DNA of 64,000 nucleotides, from the NCBI GenBank assembly GCA_903823025.1, contig CAIJRK010000055.1, positions 1-64,000 of the forward strand. The letters are read 5' to 3'. The notes beneath the pieces were generated by a model. The model saw nothing but the letters and a program-made list of their open reading frames with translations. It ran no database searches and was not told the DNA's origin. Below are positions 45,238 through 54,147 of the stretch, piece by piece (the stretch's first letter is position 1; each line of letters opens with the position of its first letter). Origin of the DNA: an uncultured beta proteobacterium. Lineage in GTDB: Bacteria > Pseudomonadota > Gammaproteobacteria > Burkholderiales > Burkholderiaceae_C. A program made the translations under genes and the position numbers.

Positions 45238-45540
45238 TCAAAGGCCAAATTCAAAGCGCGCCTCACCCATGTAACGGTGCGGCCCAAACGCTGCCGTCAT
45301 CGCTGCATTTTCGGCGGCTTGCCATTGTTCAAGCACTTCACACGCGGCACTTGGCAGGGTGTCCAGATCGGGCGCCTCACCATACGTGCCCACGATTTGC
45401 AGGTAGGCCTTGTAGGTGGGGAGCACCAAACTGGCGCTGCCCAGCGACGCCTCCAAGGCGTGACGAAAACGCTGCTCGGCGGCGTGACGTTCAGCCTTGG
45501 AGGCGTCCTCAAAGGTATTGAGTGTCAGGGTATAGCTCAT
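45238..45540 (-). CDS. Hypothetical protein
   Basis: A 100-residue protein, soluble, without signal peptide, starting MSYTLTLNTFEDASKAERHAAEQRF. The composition and codon use match the neighbours. It begins only 2 bases after the acuI stop, so the two are almost certainly co-transcribed. I do not recognise the family and no motif is evident; the end GPHRYMGEARFEF is aromatic-rich. Confidence 0.7.
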   Translation of the reverse strand: MSYTLTLNTFEDASKAERHAAEQRFRHALEASLGSASLVLPTYKAYLQIVGTYGEAPDLDTLPSAACEVLEQWQAAENAAMTAAFGPHRYMGEARFEFGL

Positions 45541-45542
45541 CC

Positions 45543-46523
45543 TTAAAGGCTTGTTTTGACTACCACCCGACCCCGCACCTGACCGGCTATCAATTCATGC
45601 GCCTTGCCAATGGCCGCTTCAAGCGGAATTTCTTCAATCATGGACTCCAGCAACGTGGGATCCAGGTCTTGGGCCAGACGATGCCAGGCGCGCTGGCGTT
45701 TAGCGTGTGGCGCCATGACTGAATCAATGCCTGCCAGCGTCACGCCTCGCAAAATAAAGGGCATCACTGTGGTCGGCAGGTCCAAGCCTTGTGCCAATCC
45801 ACAAGCGGCCACCACGCCGCCATAACGGGTTTGCGCCAAAGCGTTCGCTAATGTGTGTGAGCCAACCGGGTCCACCACCGCCGCCCATCGCTCTTTTTGC
45901 AAGGGCTTGCCCGCGTTGGATAACAAGGCGCGATCCATCACAGCCTTGGCGCCCAAGGACGTTAGATAAGCCGCTTCGCTGGCCTTGCCGGTCGCAGCCA
46001 CTACGGTGTAGCCCAGTTTTCCCAGCAAGGCAATCGCCACGCTGCCCACGCCACCGGTCGCACCTGTCACCAGAACTTCGCCGGTCTCAGGCTTGACGCC
46101 CTGATCTTCCAGCGCCAAAACGCACAACATCGCGGTGTACCCGGCAGTGCCAATCGCCATAGCTTGACGCGGTGTCAAGGCGCTCGGTAATTTGATCAGC
46201 CAATCGCCTTTAAGGCGTGCCGTTTCAGCCAGACAACCCCAGTGCGTCTCCCCGACTCCCCAGCCGTTATGCACAAAAATATCACCGGCTTTCCAGTCCG
46301 GGTGATTGGACTCAAGGACGGTGCCCGCGCCGTCAATCCCCGCGACCATCGGCCACTGACGCACCACCGGACTCTGGTTGGTAATGGCGAGTCCGTCTTT
46401 GTAATTCAGGGTGGAATAGGCCACCGCGACGGTCACATCGCCCGGCGGTAAGCGTGATTTTTCTATCGACTGGACAGAGGCTTTAAACCCATTCTCGTTT
46501 TCCAATAACAGTGCTTTGAACAT
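45543..46523 (-). CDS. acuI: Acrylyl-CoA reductase (AcuI/YhdH family)
   Basis: Zinc-independent medium-chain reductase of 326 residues using NADPH to turn acrylyl-CoA into propionyl-CoA. NYKDGLAI (about residues 40-47), GIDGAGTV, and HNGWGVGETHWGC are blocks of the YhdH/AcuI group, and the coenzyme loop is VTGATGGVGSVA (about 151-162). The zinc-ligand cysteines of alcohol dehydrogenases are absent. Detoxification of acrylyl-CoA is the known role in Rhodobacter and E. coli; the source here is unknown. Confidence 0.9.
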   Translation of the reverse strand: MFKALLLENENGFKASVQSIEKSRLPPGDVTVAVAYSTLNYKDGLAITNQSPVVRQWPMVAGIDGAGTVLESNHPDWKAGDIFVHNGWGVGETHWGCLAETARLKGDWLIKLPSALTPRQAMAIGTAGYTAMLCVLALEDQGVKPETGEVLVTGATGGVGSVAIALLGKLGYTVVAATGKASEAAYLTSLGAKAVMDRALLSNAGKPLQKERWAAVVDPVGSHTLANALAQTRYGGVVAACGLAQGLDLPTTVMPFILRGVTLAGIDSVMAPHAKRQRAWHRLAQDLDPTLLESMIEEIPLEAAIGKAHELIAGQVRGRVVVKTSL

Positions 46524-46625
46524 GTAGAACCTTTAAAAAATAGTGGCCGATTGATGAAGGGCTGAAAAAGCAAAGACCACACTTTAGTTTTATCGCGCCC
46601 TGAAACTGCAAGTATGCTATCGGGG

Positions 46626-47195
46626 ATGAGAATCCTTACCGCCTTTATTGCCTTTTTGCTGGCCTTCAGCGCACACGCCAACCCCGCCGTAACGAAAGAT
46701 GACTTGAATAAGTTTTTGCTTGAAAAAGGGCTGTTGGCGCGCATTGATAACGTGCGCCATAGCGTTGGCAATAAAGCCTCTGAATTGGTTGTTACCGCCA
46801 TGGGGTTTCTGGGCGTGCCTTACAAGTTTGGAGGCACAACAGCCGAAACCGGTTTTGATTGCAGTGGCTTTGTACAGGCCATGTACCAAAAAACGGTTGG
46901 CTTGATCTTGCCCCGCCAGGCAGAACAGCAAGCGGCCGCTACCGAAAAAATAGATCGTGCTGATTTGCAACCTGGTGACTTGGTGTTTTTCAACACCATG
47001 CGCCGTGCTTTCAGTCATGTGGGTATTTATATAGGAGACGGAAAATTCATTCATTCTCCAAGATCAGGGTTTGACGTGCGAGTAGAAGACATGGGTTTGT
47101 CCTACTGGCGTCAACGCTTTGATGGCGCCCGCCGCGTAGAAACATCGCCACCTGAGACTCAACTATTGCAAGTCGGCGATCCCACCCAACGCTAA
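46626..47195 (+). CDS. NlpC/P60-family cell wall endopeptidase
   Basis: Exported cysteine peptidase of 189 residues likely cutting peptidoglycan stem peptides. The signal peptide is residues 1-18 (ending SAHA), and the catalytic set is Cys79 (GFDCSGFVQAMY), His131 (FSHVGIYIG) and His143 (FIHSPRSG). It resembles Spr/MepS in size but has no lipobox. I chose ATG at 46626, preceded by GGGG; an in-frame ATG at 46614 is possible. It is divergent from acuI. Confidence 0.9.
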   Translation: MRILTAFIAFLLAFSAHANPAVTKDDLNKFLLEKGLLARIDNVRHSVGNKASELVVTAMGFLGVPYKFGGTTAETGFDCSGFVQAMYQKTVGLILPRQAEQQAAATEKIDRADLQPGDLVFFNTMRRAFSHVGIYIGDGKFIHSPRSGFDVRVEDMGLSYWRQRFDGARRVETSPPETQLLQVGDPTQR

Positions 47196-47234
47196 CAATT
47201 TAGTGGGGCACGACGGGCCGAAACGGACGCCTTT

Positions 47235-47822
47235 ATGAACGATAAAATCTCTCAAATACTGGCACAAATGGCAGCGCTCGAAGAAGACTTGCGCCAAGCG
47301 GTTCAAGAGAAAGAATCTCGGATTTTTTTCCAAATCAAGGGCAAGCGCGTGACCTTTGAAGGCTCCGTCAAAATGGCACACCGCAAACTTAAAAACAACT
47401 TCTTTCGCTGGCTGGTCACCAACCGCCCGCAAAACCTGATCACCGGCCCCATCATCTACGCCATGGTGTTGCCCTTGATGATGTTGGATTTTTTTGTCAG
47501 CTTCTATCAATTCACCTGTTTCCCTATTTATGGCATCACTAAAGTGAGGCGTAGCGACTACATCGTGTTTGACCGGCATCAGCTCGGATTTCTCAACTTT
47601 ATTGAAAAATTCCATTGCACTTATTGTGAATATGGCAATGGTCTTATGGGCTACATGAGTGAGATTCTGGCCCGCACTGAACAGTATTTTTGCCCGATCA
47701 AACACGCCCACAAAATACTGGGAACGCATGGGCGCTACCACCGGTTTTTGAACTATGGCGATGCCGCTGACTACGAAGCACGGCTTGAGGAATTTCGTAT
47801 CGCGCTAGGCAAGGAAAAGTAA
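47235..47822 (+). CDS. Conserved-looking protein of unknown function with a membrane hairpin
   Basis: 195 residues. An N-terminal charged helix (1-60) precedes one long hydrophobic stretch (about 72-100, IIYAMVLPLMMLDFFVSFYQFTCFPIYG) that could form one or two membrane passes. Afterwards come a Cys/His-rich segment (FHCTYCEYGNG, about 131-141; YFCPIKHAH, about 156-164) suggesting metal binding. I do not recall an assigned function. It is followed 4 bases later by the exonuclease gene, so they are translationally close. Confidence 0.72.
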   Translation: MNDKISQILAQMAALEEDLRQAVQEKESRIFFQIKGKRVTFEGSVKMAHRKLKNNFFRWLVTNRPQNLITGPIIYAMVLPLMMLDFFVSFYQFTCFPIYGITKVRRSDYIVFDRHQLGFLNFIEKFHCTYCEYGNGLMGYMSEILARTEQYFCPIKHAHKILGTHGRYHRFLNYGDAADYEARLEEFRIALGKEK

Positions 47823-47826
47823 AATC

Positions 47827-48432
47827 ATGCGCCCCATTGCCTCCCCGACCAAAGATGAATTAGCGGCCTTGCTTCCTTTGAGCCGTCTTGGTCTCAACGA
47901 CATCGTGGTCGTGACCACCCAAGCGCAGGCCAAGCAAGCGTTTTTGGCTCTCGACAGTTGCACCGTGTTGGGTTTTGATACGGAATCCAAGCCGACGTTT
48001 ATCAGAGACGAAATCTCCCAAGGCCCACACGTTGTGCAATTTGCGACACCGCACACCGCCTACGTTTTTCAGTTGCATGACGCGGGCTGTTGCGAGGTTG
48101 TCTCGCTGCTGCTGGTGTCTGAGCGCATCACCAAGGTCGGATTTGGCCTGGCCGGTGACCATGTGCAAATCATGCGCACATTAGGAGTCAGGCCTAAAAA
48201 TGTGCTCGACCTCAATACGGTGTTTAGAGACCGGGGCTACGCCAAAGAAATTGGTGTCAAGGGCGCGGTGGCCGTGGTGTTTAACCGGCGATTTTTAAAA
48301 TCCAGAAAAGCCACCACCTCCAACTGGTCAAACCGGCAGCTCATCGAGAGCCAGATTATTTATAGCGCTAATGATGCCTGGGCCGCCATTCAGGTGTTTG
48401 ATGCGTTGGGGCTGCGGGCCGGTGCTGTTTAA
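47827..48432 (+). CDS. DEDDy-type 3'-5' exonuclease (RNase D-like)
   Basis: A 201-residue stand-alone exonuclease domain. Its acidic residues are Asp51 and Glu53 (GFDTESKP), Asp111 (LAGDHVQIM) and the Tyr179-x3-Asp183 pair (YSANDAWAA), which defines the DEDDy subgroup. It lacks HRDC domains, so it resembles WRN-exonuclease-like proteins rather than full RNase D. Substrate (RNA or DNA) is open. The upstream gene is 4 bases away. Confidence 0.87.
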   Translation: MRPIASPTKDELAALLPLSRLGLNDIVVVTTQAQAKQAFLALDSCTVLGFDTESKPTFIRDEISQGPHVVQFATPHTAYVFQLHDAGCCEVVSLLLVSERITKVGFGLAGDHVQIMRTLGVRPKNVLDLNTVFRDRGYAKEIGVKGAVAVVFNRRFLKSRKATTSNWSNRQLIESQIIYSANDAWAAIQVFDALGLRAGAV

Positions 48433-48453
48433 GTCTTGGGCGCGAACGCAAAA

Positions 48454-48482
48454 AAAGCGTGTGATCAAGCACCACACGCTTT
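48454..48482. terminator. Bidirectional intrinsic terminator
   Basis: AAAGCGTGTG (48454-48463) pairs with CACACGCTTT (48473-48482) around a 9-base loop. It lies between the convergent exonuclease and lactate permease genes, with A7 on one side and TTTAATTT on the other, so it can serve both. Confidence 0.75.
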
Positions 48483-48520
48483 AATTTCGCTCTCAGCCTA
48501 AAGGCTAATCGCGCTGACTT

Positions 48521-50215
48521 TTACATCAGGGGGTCACCAATCCCCATCATATGAATAGAGATCATCGTCAACAAACCGGCCATGATCAGATAGTAGAGTG
48601 TTGGAACAATGGTCAGTCGAATAACTTGACCCTCGCGCCCAAGTAAACCCACCGTGGCAGAGGCGGCCACGATGTTGTGAATGGCGATCATGTTGCCGGC
48701 TGCAGCGCCAACGGCTTGTGCGGCAATCAGCATTACGCTGGAGACCCCAATCAGTTGCGCCGTGTCAAACTGAAACTGCGACATCATCAGGTTGGATACC
48801 GTGTTGGAGCCTGCGATAAAGGCACCCAAAGCACCCACCGAGGCGGCAAAGAAGGGATAAACATCACCCACGCTGCTGGACACTAATTCAGCCATTGCTC
48901 TTGGCATCGAAGGTAAATCCGCCATATTGACACCCGAGTTAATCAGAATACGAACCATCGGAATCGTAAAAACAAGGACAAACCCGGCACCCAGCAAAGT
49001 GCGTGACGACTCGCCCACAGCGGCCTTAAGGTCGGCAAACTTCATGTGTTGTAGCAAGAAGGTCGCCAAAACCACCAGCACCATAATGCCGCCCGGCAAG
49101 TAAAGAAACTGAATATCGCCCGACACACCGGTTTCACCCAGAATATTCTTCCAGCCGAGAACCAGATTGTTGGTGAAGAAGGCTTTCACATCCGCGTTAA
49201 CACGCGACAGCACTAAAAGACCCGCCAACAACACATAAGGTGACCAAGCCAACCCAATCGACATGGGTGCTTTGGCGCTCAATTTATCAAGTTTGATTTC
49301 AATGTCGCCCATCCACTCCACGGGCCAATCTTTAGCAGGCGCAAAGTCCCAAGTCTCTTTAGGCAGCAAAAAACCGGCTTTGGCAGCGGGCACAACGATG
49401 ACCAGACCCACCAAAGCCCCAATCATTGACGGAAATTCAGGGCCGAGAAACACGCCTGCAGCGGCGTAGGGAATCACAAAAGCGAGTCCGGAAAAAATAG
49501 CAAAAGGGGCAATGGAAAAGCCTTCGCGCCAAGATTTATTGCGACCAAAATAGCGCGTCAACATCAAGCACATGAACAAGGGCATCAAGATACCGATGAT
49601 GGCGTGCATGATGGCCACTTCGGACGTGATCAAGCGGTAAAAAACGTCCCAGTCCGAGCCTCGTGCAACCAGCTGTTCCGTAATGCCCGCTTTGTCCAGG
49701 CCGCCTGCCACCCCCACAACAATGGGCGTTCCGACGGCGCCAAAGGAGACTGGCGTGGACTGAATCATCATGCCCATAATCACAGCGCCAAACGCAGGAA
49801 AACCCAAGGCCACCAGCAATGGTGCCGCGACTGCCGCTGGTGTGCCAAAACCGGAGGCACCTTCAATGAAGCAACCAAACAGCCAAGCCACAATAATGAC
49901 CTGAACCCGACGATCCGGGCTGATATTGGCAAAACCACCCCGAATGGCCGTGATGGCGCCGGAATGCTTCAAGGTATTGAGCAGCAAAATGGCCCCGAAA
50001 ATGATCCACAAAATGGCGCCAGTGAGAATCAAACCCTGAAGGCTTGACGCGAGAACCCGGTTGAAAGACATACCCCAAGCGGCCAGGGCAATGAGCACCG
50101 TCACCAAAAAGACAACCGGCATGGCGCGCTTTGCCGGCCAGCTAAAGCCGACCAGCAGCACGGCGGCTAGCACAAGCGGCGCAAAGGCGAGGAGAGAAAG
50201 TAAAGTTTGGCTCAT
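48521..50215 (-). CDS. lctP: L-lactate permease
   Basis: Inner-membrane lactate/proton symporter of the LctP family, 564 residues with about thirteen hydrophobic segments. The signature [20 protein letters not shown] is in the first third, and [14 protein letters not shown] follows. E. coli LldP is similar in length. The gene is downstream of aceEF-lpdA on the same strand, behind two terminator-like hairpins, so it probably has its own promoter in the AT-rich 100 bases before it. Lactate taken up feeds the pyruvate dehydrogenase encoded next door; no lactate dehydrogenase is in the window. Confidence 0.93.
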   Translation of the reverse strand: MSQTLLSLLAFAPLVLAAVLLVGFSWPAKRAMPVVFLVTVLIALAAWGMSFNRVLASSLQGLILTGAILWIIFGAILLLNTLKHSGAITAIRGGFANISPDRRVQVIIVAWLFGCFIEGASGFGTPAAVAAPLLVALGFPAFGAVIMGMMIQSTPVSFGAVGTPIVVGVAGGLDKAGITEQLVARGSDWDVFYRLITSEVAIMHAIIGILMPLFMCLMLTRYFGRNKSWREGFSIAPFAIFSGLAFVIPYAAAGVFLGPEFPSMIGALVGLVIVVPAAKAGFLLPKETWDFAPAKDWPVEWMGDIEIKLDKLSAKAPMSIGLAWSPYVLLAGLLVLSRVNADVKAFFTNNLVLGWKNILGETGVSGDIQFLYLPGGIMVLVVLATFLLQHMKFADLKAAVGESSRTLLGAGFVLVFTIPMVRILINSGVNMADLPSMPRAMAELVSSSVGDVYPFFAASVGALGAFIAGSNTVSNLMMSQFQFDTAQLIGVSSVMLIAAQAVGAAAGNMIAIHNIVAASATVGLLGREGQVIRLTIVPTLYYLIMAGLLTMISIHMMGIGDPLM

Positions 50216-50311
50216 ATTAAATTTTTATTGATAATTTTTTAGGATTTAAATTAAATATTTGCTTTTTTAAAGCATTAATGATGTTTAACAACAGATAAAG
50301 CGTCAATTAGT

Positions 50312-50337
50312 AAAAACCCTGAAGCATAAAACAGGGT
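50312..50337 (-). terminator. Second terminator-like hairpin, in the lctP leader
   Basis: On the minus strand ACCCTG (50337-50332) pairs with CAGGGT (50321-50316) and is followed by TTTT. It lies about 97 bases before lctP, so it may back up the upstream terminator or act as an attenuator of lctP. Confidence 0.45.
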
Positions 50338-50362
50338 GTCGTGGGACACACACAGGCACACG

Positions 50363-50390
50363 AAAAAGCCCCACCATTTCTGGCAGGGCT
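50363..50390 (-). terminator. Intrinsic terminator of aceEF-lpdA
   Basis: On the minus strand AGCCCTGCC pairs with GGTGGGGCT (9 bp, two G-U) around AGAAAT, followed by TTTT to 50363. It begins 31 bases after the lpdA stop. Confidence 0.65.
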
Positions 50391-50420
50391 TGTGCTAACA
50401 CAGCCGGTTAACTTGGCAGA

Positions 50421-52277
50421 TTATTTGCGCGCTGGTGGCAAGTCAGTGCAGCTACCATGCGCCACTTCCGCCGCCATGCCGATGCTCTCGCCCAACGTGG
50501 GATGCGGGTGAATCGTTTTACCGATGTCCACCGCGTCTGCGCCCATCTCAATGGCCAGCGCAATCTCACCGATCATGTCGCCTGCGTGTGTGCCGACCAT
50601 GCCGCCGCCCAGAATTTTGCCGTGGCCGTGCGCTTCAGGCGAATCGTCAAACAGCAGTTTGGTGACCCCTTCGTCGCGGCCATTGGCGATGGCACGGCCT
50701 GAAGCCGTCCACGGAAACAGCCCCTTTTTGACCTTGATGCCTTGCGCCTTGGCTTGGTCTTCGGTCAAGCCAACCCAGGCCACTTCGGGGTCGGTGTAGG
50801 CCACGCTGGGGATCACGCGGGCGTTGAACGCGGCCGCCGCCAGTTCCTTGTTGCCTTGGAGTTCACCGGCAATCACTTCGGCGGCCACATGCGCTTCGTG
50901 CACCGCTTTATGCGCCAACATTGGCTGACCGACGATGTCGCCAATGGCGAAAATGTGCGGCACGTTGGTGCGCATCTGGATATCGACGTTGATGAAGCCC
51001 CGATCCGTCACAGCGACGCCTGCTTTTTCAGCGGCAATCTTCTTGCCGTTGGGCGTGCGCCCGACGGCTTGCAAGACCAAATCGTAAGTTTGCGGCGCGG
51101 GGGCTGTTGTGCCCTCTTGCGCAGCTTCAAACGTCACCTCAATGCCTTCGGGTGTGGCTTTGGCACCCACCGTTTTGGTCTTGAGCATGATGTTGTCAAA
51201 ACGCGGCGCATTCATCTTTTGCCAGATTTTGACGAGGTCACGGTCAGCGCCCTGCATCAAACCATCCGTCATTTCAACCACATCCAGACGCGCGCCCAGC
51301 GTGCTGTAAACCGTACCCATTTCAAGGCCGATGATGCCGCCGCCCAAAATCAACATACGTTTTGGAACTTCTTTGAGCGCCAGCGCGCCAGTTGAATCAA
51401 CCACGCGCGGATCGTCCGGCATAAAGGGCAAGCGCACGGCTTGTGAACCGGCGGCGATGATGCACTTTTTGAAACCAATGGTTTGCGTTTTGCCAGTTTT
51501 TTCCTGACTTGTGCCAGTCGTTTCTTCAACCTGCACTTGGTTGGCGCCGACAAAAGCACCATAGCCGCGAACCACGGTGACTTTGCGCATCTTGGCCATG
51601 GCCGCAAGACCCCCGGTGAGTTTGGTCACCACTTTTTCTTTGTGCCCGCGCAACATAGCCACGTTGATTTTGGGCGCGCCAAAGTCAACACCCAAGGCGG
51701 CCATGTGGCTGACTTCGTCGATGACAGCGGCCACATGCAGCAGCGCTTTGGACGGAATGCAACCCACGTTCAAACAAACCCCACCAAGCGCGGCATAACG
51801 CTCAACCAAAATGACCTTGAGACCTAAATCAGCGGCCCTAAAAGCCGCTGAATAACCACCAGGACCCGCACCCAGCACCAGCAGGTCACAATCCAGATCG
51901 ACGGTGCCCGCAAAAGTAGCGGCAGCAGGCGCAGTCGCAGCGGGAGGTGCAGGCGTTGCCACGTTTTGTGTCGCAGCGGGTGAAGCAACAGCCGCTGTGG
52001 CCGGTTTGGATTCAGCCGCTGATGGTGCAGAATTTTCAGCCGCAGCTTCCAAAATCAGCACCACGGAGCCTTCTTTCACTTTGTCGCCTACCTTGACTTT
52101 GAGTTCTTTCACCACGCCACCGTGCGAGGCCGGGATTTCCATGGAAGCTTTGTCGCTCTCCACCGTGAGCAGACTTTGCTCGGGTTTGATGGTGTCGCCA
52201 ACGGCGACCATGAGTTCAATGACGGTGACTTCAGCGAAGTCGCCAATGTCAGGAACTTTGATGTCTAGCAGTGCCAT
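50421..52277 (-). CDS. lpdA: Dihydrolipoyl dehydrogenase (E3) of pyruvate dehydrogenase with lipoyl domain
   Basis: An E3 of 618 residues with an added N-terminal lipoyl domain (1-80, Lys43 in [11 protein letters not shown]), an Ala/Pro-rich linker (about 81-125) and the flavoprotein body. Redox cysteines are Cys168 and Cys173 ([16 protein letters not shown]), and the C-terminal site is His590/His592 with Glu597. The lipoyl domain is nearly the same as the first one of aceF. Such lipoyl-E3 proteins are known in Neisseria and Cupriavidus. Its start has only a GAGAGAGA leader as binding site. Confidence 0.95.
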   Translation of the reverse strand: MALLDIKVPDIGDFAEVTVIELMVAVGDTIKPEQSLLTVESDKASMEIPASHGGVVKELKVKVGDKVKEGSVVLILEAAAENSAPSAAESKPATAAVASPAATQNVATPAPPAATAPAAATFAGTVDLDCDLLVLGAGPGGYSAAFRAADLGLKVILVERYAALGGVCLNVGCIPSKALLHVAAVIDEVSHMAALGVDFGAPKINVAMLRGHKEKVVTKLTGGLAAMAKMRKVTVVRGYGAFVGANQVQVEETTGTSQEKTGKTQTIGFKKCIIAAGSQAVRLPFMPDDPRVVDSTGALALKEVPKRMLILGGGIIGLEMGTVYSTLGARLDVVEMTDGLMQGADRDLVKIWQKMNAPRFDNIMLKTKTVGAKATPEGIEVTFEAAQEGTTAPAPQTYDLVLQAVGRTPNGKKIAAEKAGVAVTDRGFINVDIQMRTNVPHIFAIGDIVGQPMLAHKAVHEAHVAAEVIAGELQGNKELAAAAFNARVIPSVAYTDPEVAWVGLTEDQAKAQGIKVKKGLFPWTASGRAIANGRDEGVTKLLFDDSPEAHGHGKILGGGMVGTHAGDMIGEIALAIEMGADAVDIGKTIHPHPTLGESIGMAAEVAHGSCTDLPPARK

Positions 52278-52318
52278 ATCGTGTCTCTCTCTTTTTACTT
52301 TTTCAACTTGAACGTGAC

Positions 52319-52360
52319 GACGTCAAGGCCCACGTCGTGCGTGTCCGTGGGCTTGATGTC
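52319..52360. repeat. Long stem-loop between aceF and lpdA
   Basis: GACGTCAAGGCCCACG (52319-52334) pairs with CGTGGGCTTGATGTC (52346-52360), 14 pairs with one mismatch and one bulge, loop of 11. It starts 13 bases after the aceF stop and has no T tract on the transcribed strand. Confidence 0.65.
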
Positions 52361-52372
52361 TTTAAACAGCGG

Positions 52373-54070
52373 TCACAGAAGAACCCGACGGAAGTCGCCC
52401 AGAATCTGACCCAGATAGACGTTAAACCGCGCCGCGCCCGCGCCATCAATGACGCGGTGATCCCACGTCAAACTGAGCGGCAACATCAAGCGCGGCTGGA
52501 AGGCCTTGCCGTCCCAAACGGGTTGCATCGTGGACTTGCAAACGCCCATAATCGCCACCTCCGGCGCATTGATGATCGGCGTAAAGTAACGCCCGCCAAT
52601 GCCGCCGAGGCTCGAAATCGTGAAGGATGCGCCCGTCATTTCTGCCGGACTGAGCTTGCCGTCACGCGCCTTTTTAGCCAACTCGCCCATCTCTTGCGAG
52701 ATTTGCATAATGCCTTTTTTGTCAGCGTCCTTGATCACCGGCACCATCAAACCGTTGGGCGTATCAGCGGCAAAACCGATGTGGTAATACTGCTTGTAAA
52801 TCAGCGCGTCGCCGTCGAGTGAGCTGTTGAATTCGGGAAACTTCTTGAGCGCCGACACGCAGGCTTTGATCAAAAAGGCCAGCATGGTGATTTTGACGCC
52901 GCTCTTTTCATTCTCTTTGTTAGTCGAGACGCGGAAAGCTTCCAGGTCGGTGATGTCGCAATCGTCATGGTTGGTGACGGCAGGAATCAGAATCGCGTTG
53001 CGCAGCAGGTTGGCACCGCTGATCTTCTTGATGCGCGACAGGTCTTTGCGCTCAACCGGGCCAAACTTGCTGAAGTCCAGCTTGGGCCACGGAATCAGGC
53101 CTAAACCGCCCCCATCCGAACTGGTGCTCGTGCCCGTGCTCTTGGTTTTGGCTTCAGCCGCTATCGTTTGAATCGCGCCGCTCATCACGGAACGGGTGAA
53201 CGACTGAACGTCTGCATCGGTGATACGGCCTTTCAGACCGGAGCCTCTGACCTCGTTCAAAGGCACGCCCAACTCACGGGCAAACTTGCGCACCGAAGGC
53301 GAAGCGTGTGGCAGACCCACCGGGGCCGTCGTTGGATTGTGCGCGGGTACGGCCAGTGCAACGGCCGCAACAGGGGCAGTTGCACTGGCAGGATTAGCCG
53401 CCGCAGTCGTGGCTACCGGCGCCGCAGGAGCGGTAACCGCAGGTGCCGCCGATGCCGTTGGCGTGGCAGCAACCGTTGGCGCTGCACCTTCCAAAATGGC
53501 GATCAAGTCGCCAATATTGACTTTGTCGCCCACCTTGATTTTGAGTTCCTTGAGCACACCGGCGGCGCTGGAAGGAATTTCCATCGCGGCCTTGTCGGAT
53601 TCAACCGTCATCAAAGACTGTTCCAACTGGATGCTGTCGCCCACCTTGACCATGATTTCAATCACGGCCACATCCTTGAAGTCGCCAATGTCAGGCAAGC
53701 GCACTTCAACCGGGCCAACGGCAGCGCTCACGGCTGAATCAGTCGCGGTTTGCGCTTTTTCAGCAGGAATTGCAGGTGCGGCAGCAATCGCTGCAGCGGG
53801 CGTGGCATCTGGCGTCGCTGCACCAGCCGTTTCAACCACTTCCAGCATCAAGACCACAGAGCCTTCTTTCACCTTGTCGCCCAGCGCAATTTTCAGTTCC
53901 TTGACCACGCCGGTGTGGCTACACGGAATTTCCATCGAAGCCTTATCCGACTCCACCGTGATCAAGGACTGTTCGGCCTTCACCGTGTCGCCGGGTTTAA
54001 CCATCAGCTCGATAACCGTTACTTCAGCAAAGTCGCCGATATCCGGCACTTTAATTTCTATTAAAGACAT
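52373..54070 (-). CDS. aceF: Dihydrolipoyl acetyltransferase (E2) of pyruvate dehydrogenase
   Basis: Core of the pyruvate dehydrogenase complex, 565 residues. Two lipoyl domains carry Lys43 and Lys160 (both in VESDKA-MEIP), separated by Ala/Pro linkers; the peripheral-subunit-binding domain is near 258-295 (SPSVRKFARELGVPLNEVRGSG with the run broken by the linker), and the catalytic domain ends with His538 and Asp542 (WDHRVIDGAG). The start has AGGAG at a good distance, in a leader very like that of aceE. Confidence 0.96.
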   Translation of the reverse strand: MSLIEIKVPDIGDFAEVTVIELMVKPGDTVKAEQSLITVESDKASMEIPCSHTGVVKELKIALGDKVKEGSVVLMLEVVETAGAATPDATPAAAIAAAPAIPAEKAQTATDSAVSAAVGPVEVRLPDIGDFKDVAVIEIMVKVGDSIQLEQSLMTVESDKAAMEIPSSAAGVLKELKIKVGDKVNIGDLIAILEGAAPTVAATPTASAAPAVTAPAAPVATTAAANPASATAPVAAVALAVPAHNPTTAPVGLPHASPSVRKFARELGVPLNEVRGSGLKGRITDADVQSFTRSVMSGAIQTIAAEAKTKSTGTSTSSDGGGLGLIPWPKLDFSKFGPVERKDLSRIKKISGANLLRNAILIPAVTNHDDCDITDLEAFRVSTNKENEKSGVKITMLAFLIKACVSALKKFPEFNSSLDGDALIYKQYYHIGFAADTPNGLMVPVIKDADKKGIMQISQEMGELAKKARDGKLSPAEMTGASFTISSLGGIGGRYFTPIINAPEVAIMGVCKSTMQPVWDGKAFQPRLMLPLSLTWDHRVIDGAGAARFNVYLGQILGDFRRVLL

Positions 54071-54105
54071 GCGTGTCTCCTGGTTTTTATCTTTTATTGA
54101 GTTGA

Positions 54106-54136
54106 GGACAGCGCAACGCGACGCGTTGATCTGTCC
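54106..54136. repeat. Stem-loop between aceE and aceF
   Basis: GGACAG and CTGTCC form the base (54106-54111 with 54131-54136), CAACG/CGTTG the upper stem, with a 2x2 internal loop. It begins 11 bases after the aceE stop on the minus strand; no T tract follows. Confidence 0.6.
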
Positions 54137-54147
54137 CGCACAAAGTG

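Noticed and set aside
48454-48482. CRISPR-like or REP repeat
   Set aside because: Single copy, located between convergent genes with A and T tracts; it is a terminator.
52319-52360. Intrinsic terminator between aceF and lpdA
   Set aside because: The stem is strong, but no T tract follows on the transcribed strand, so I list it as a stem-loop rather than a terminator.
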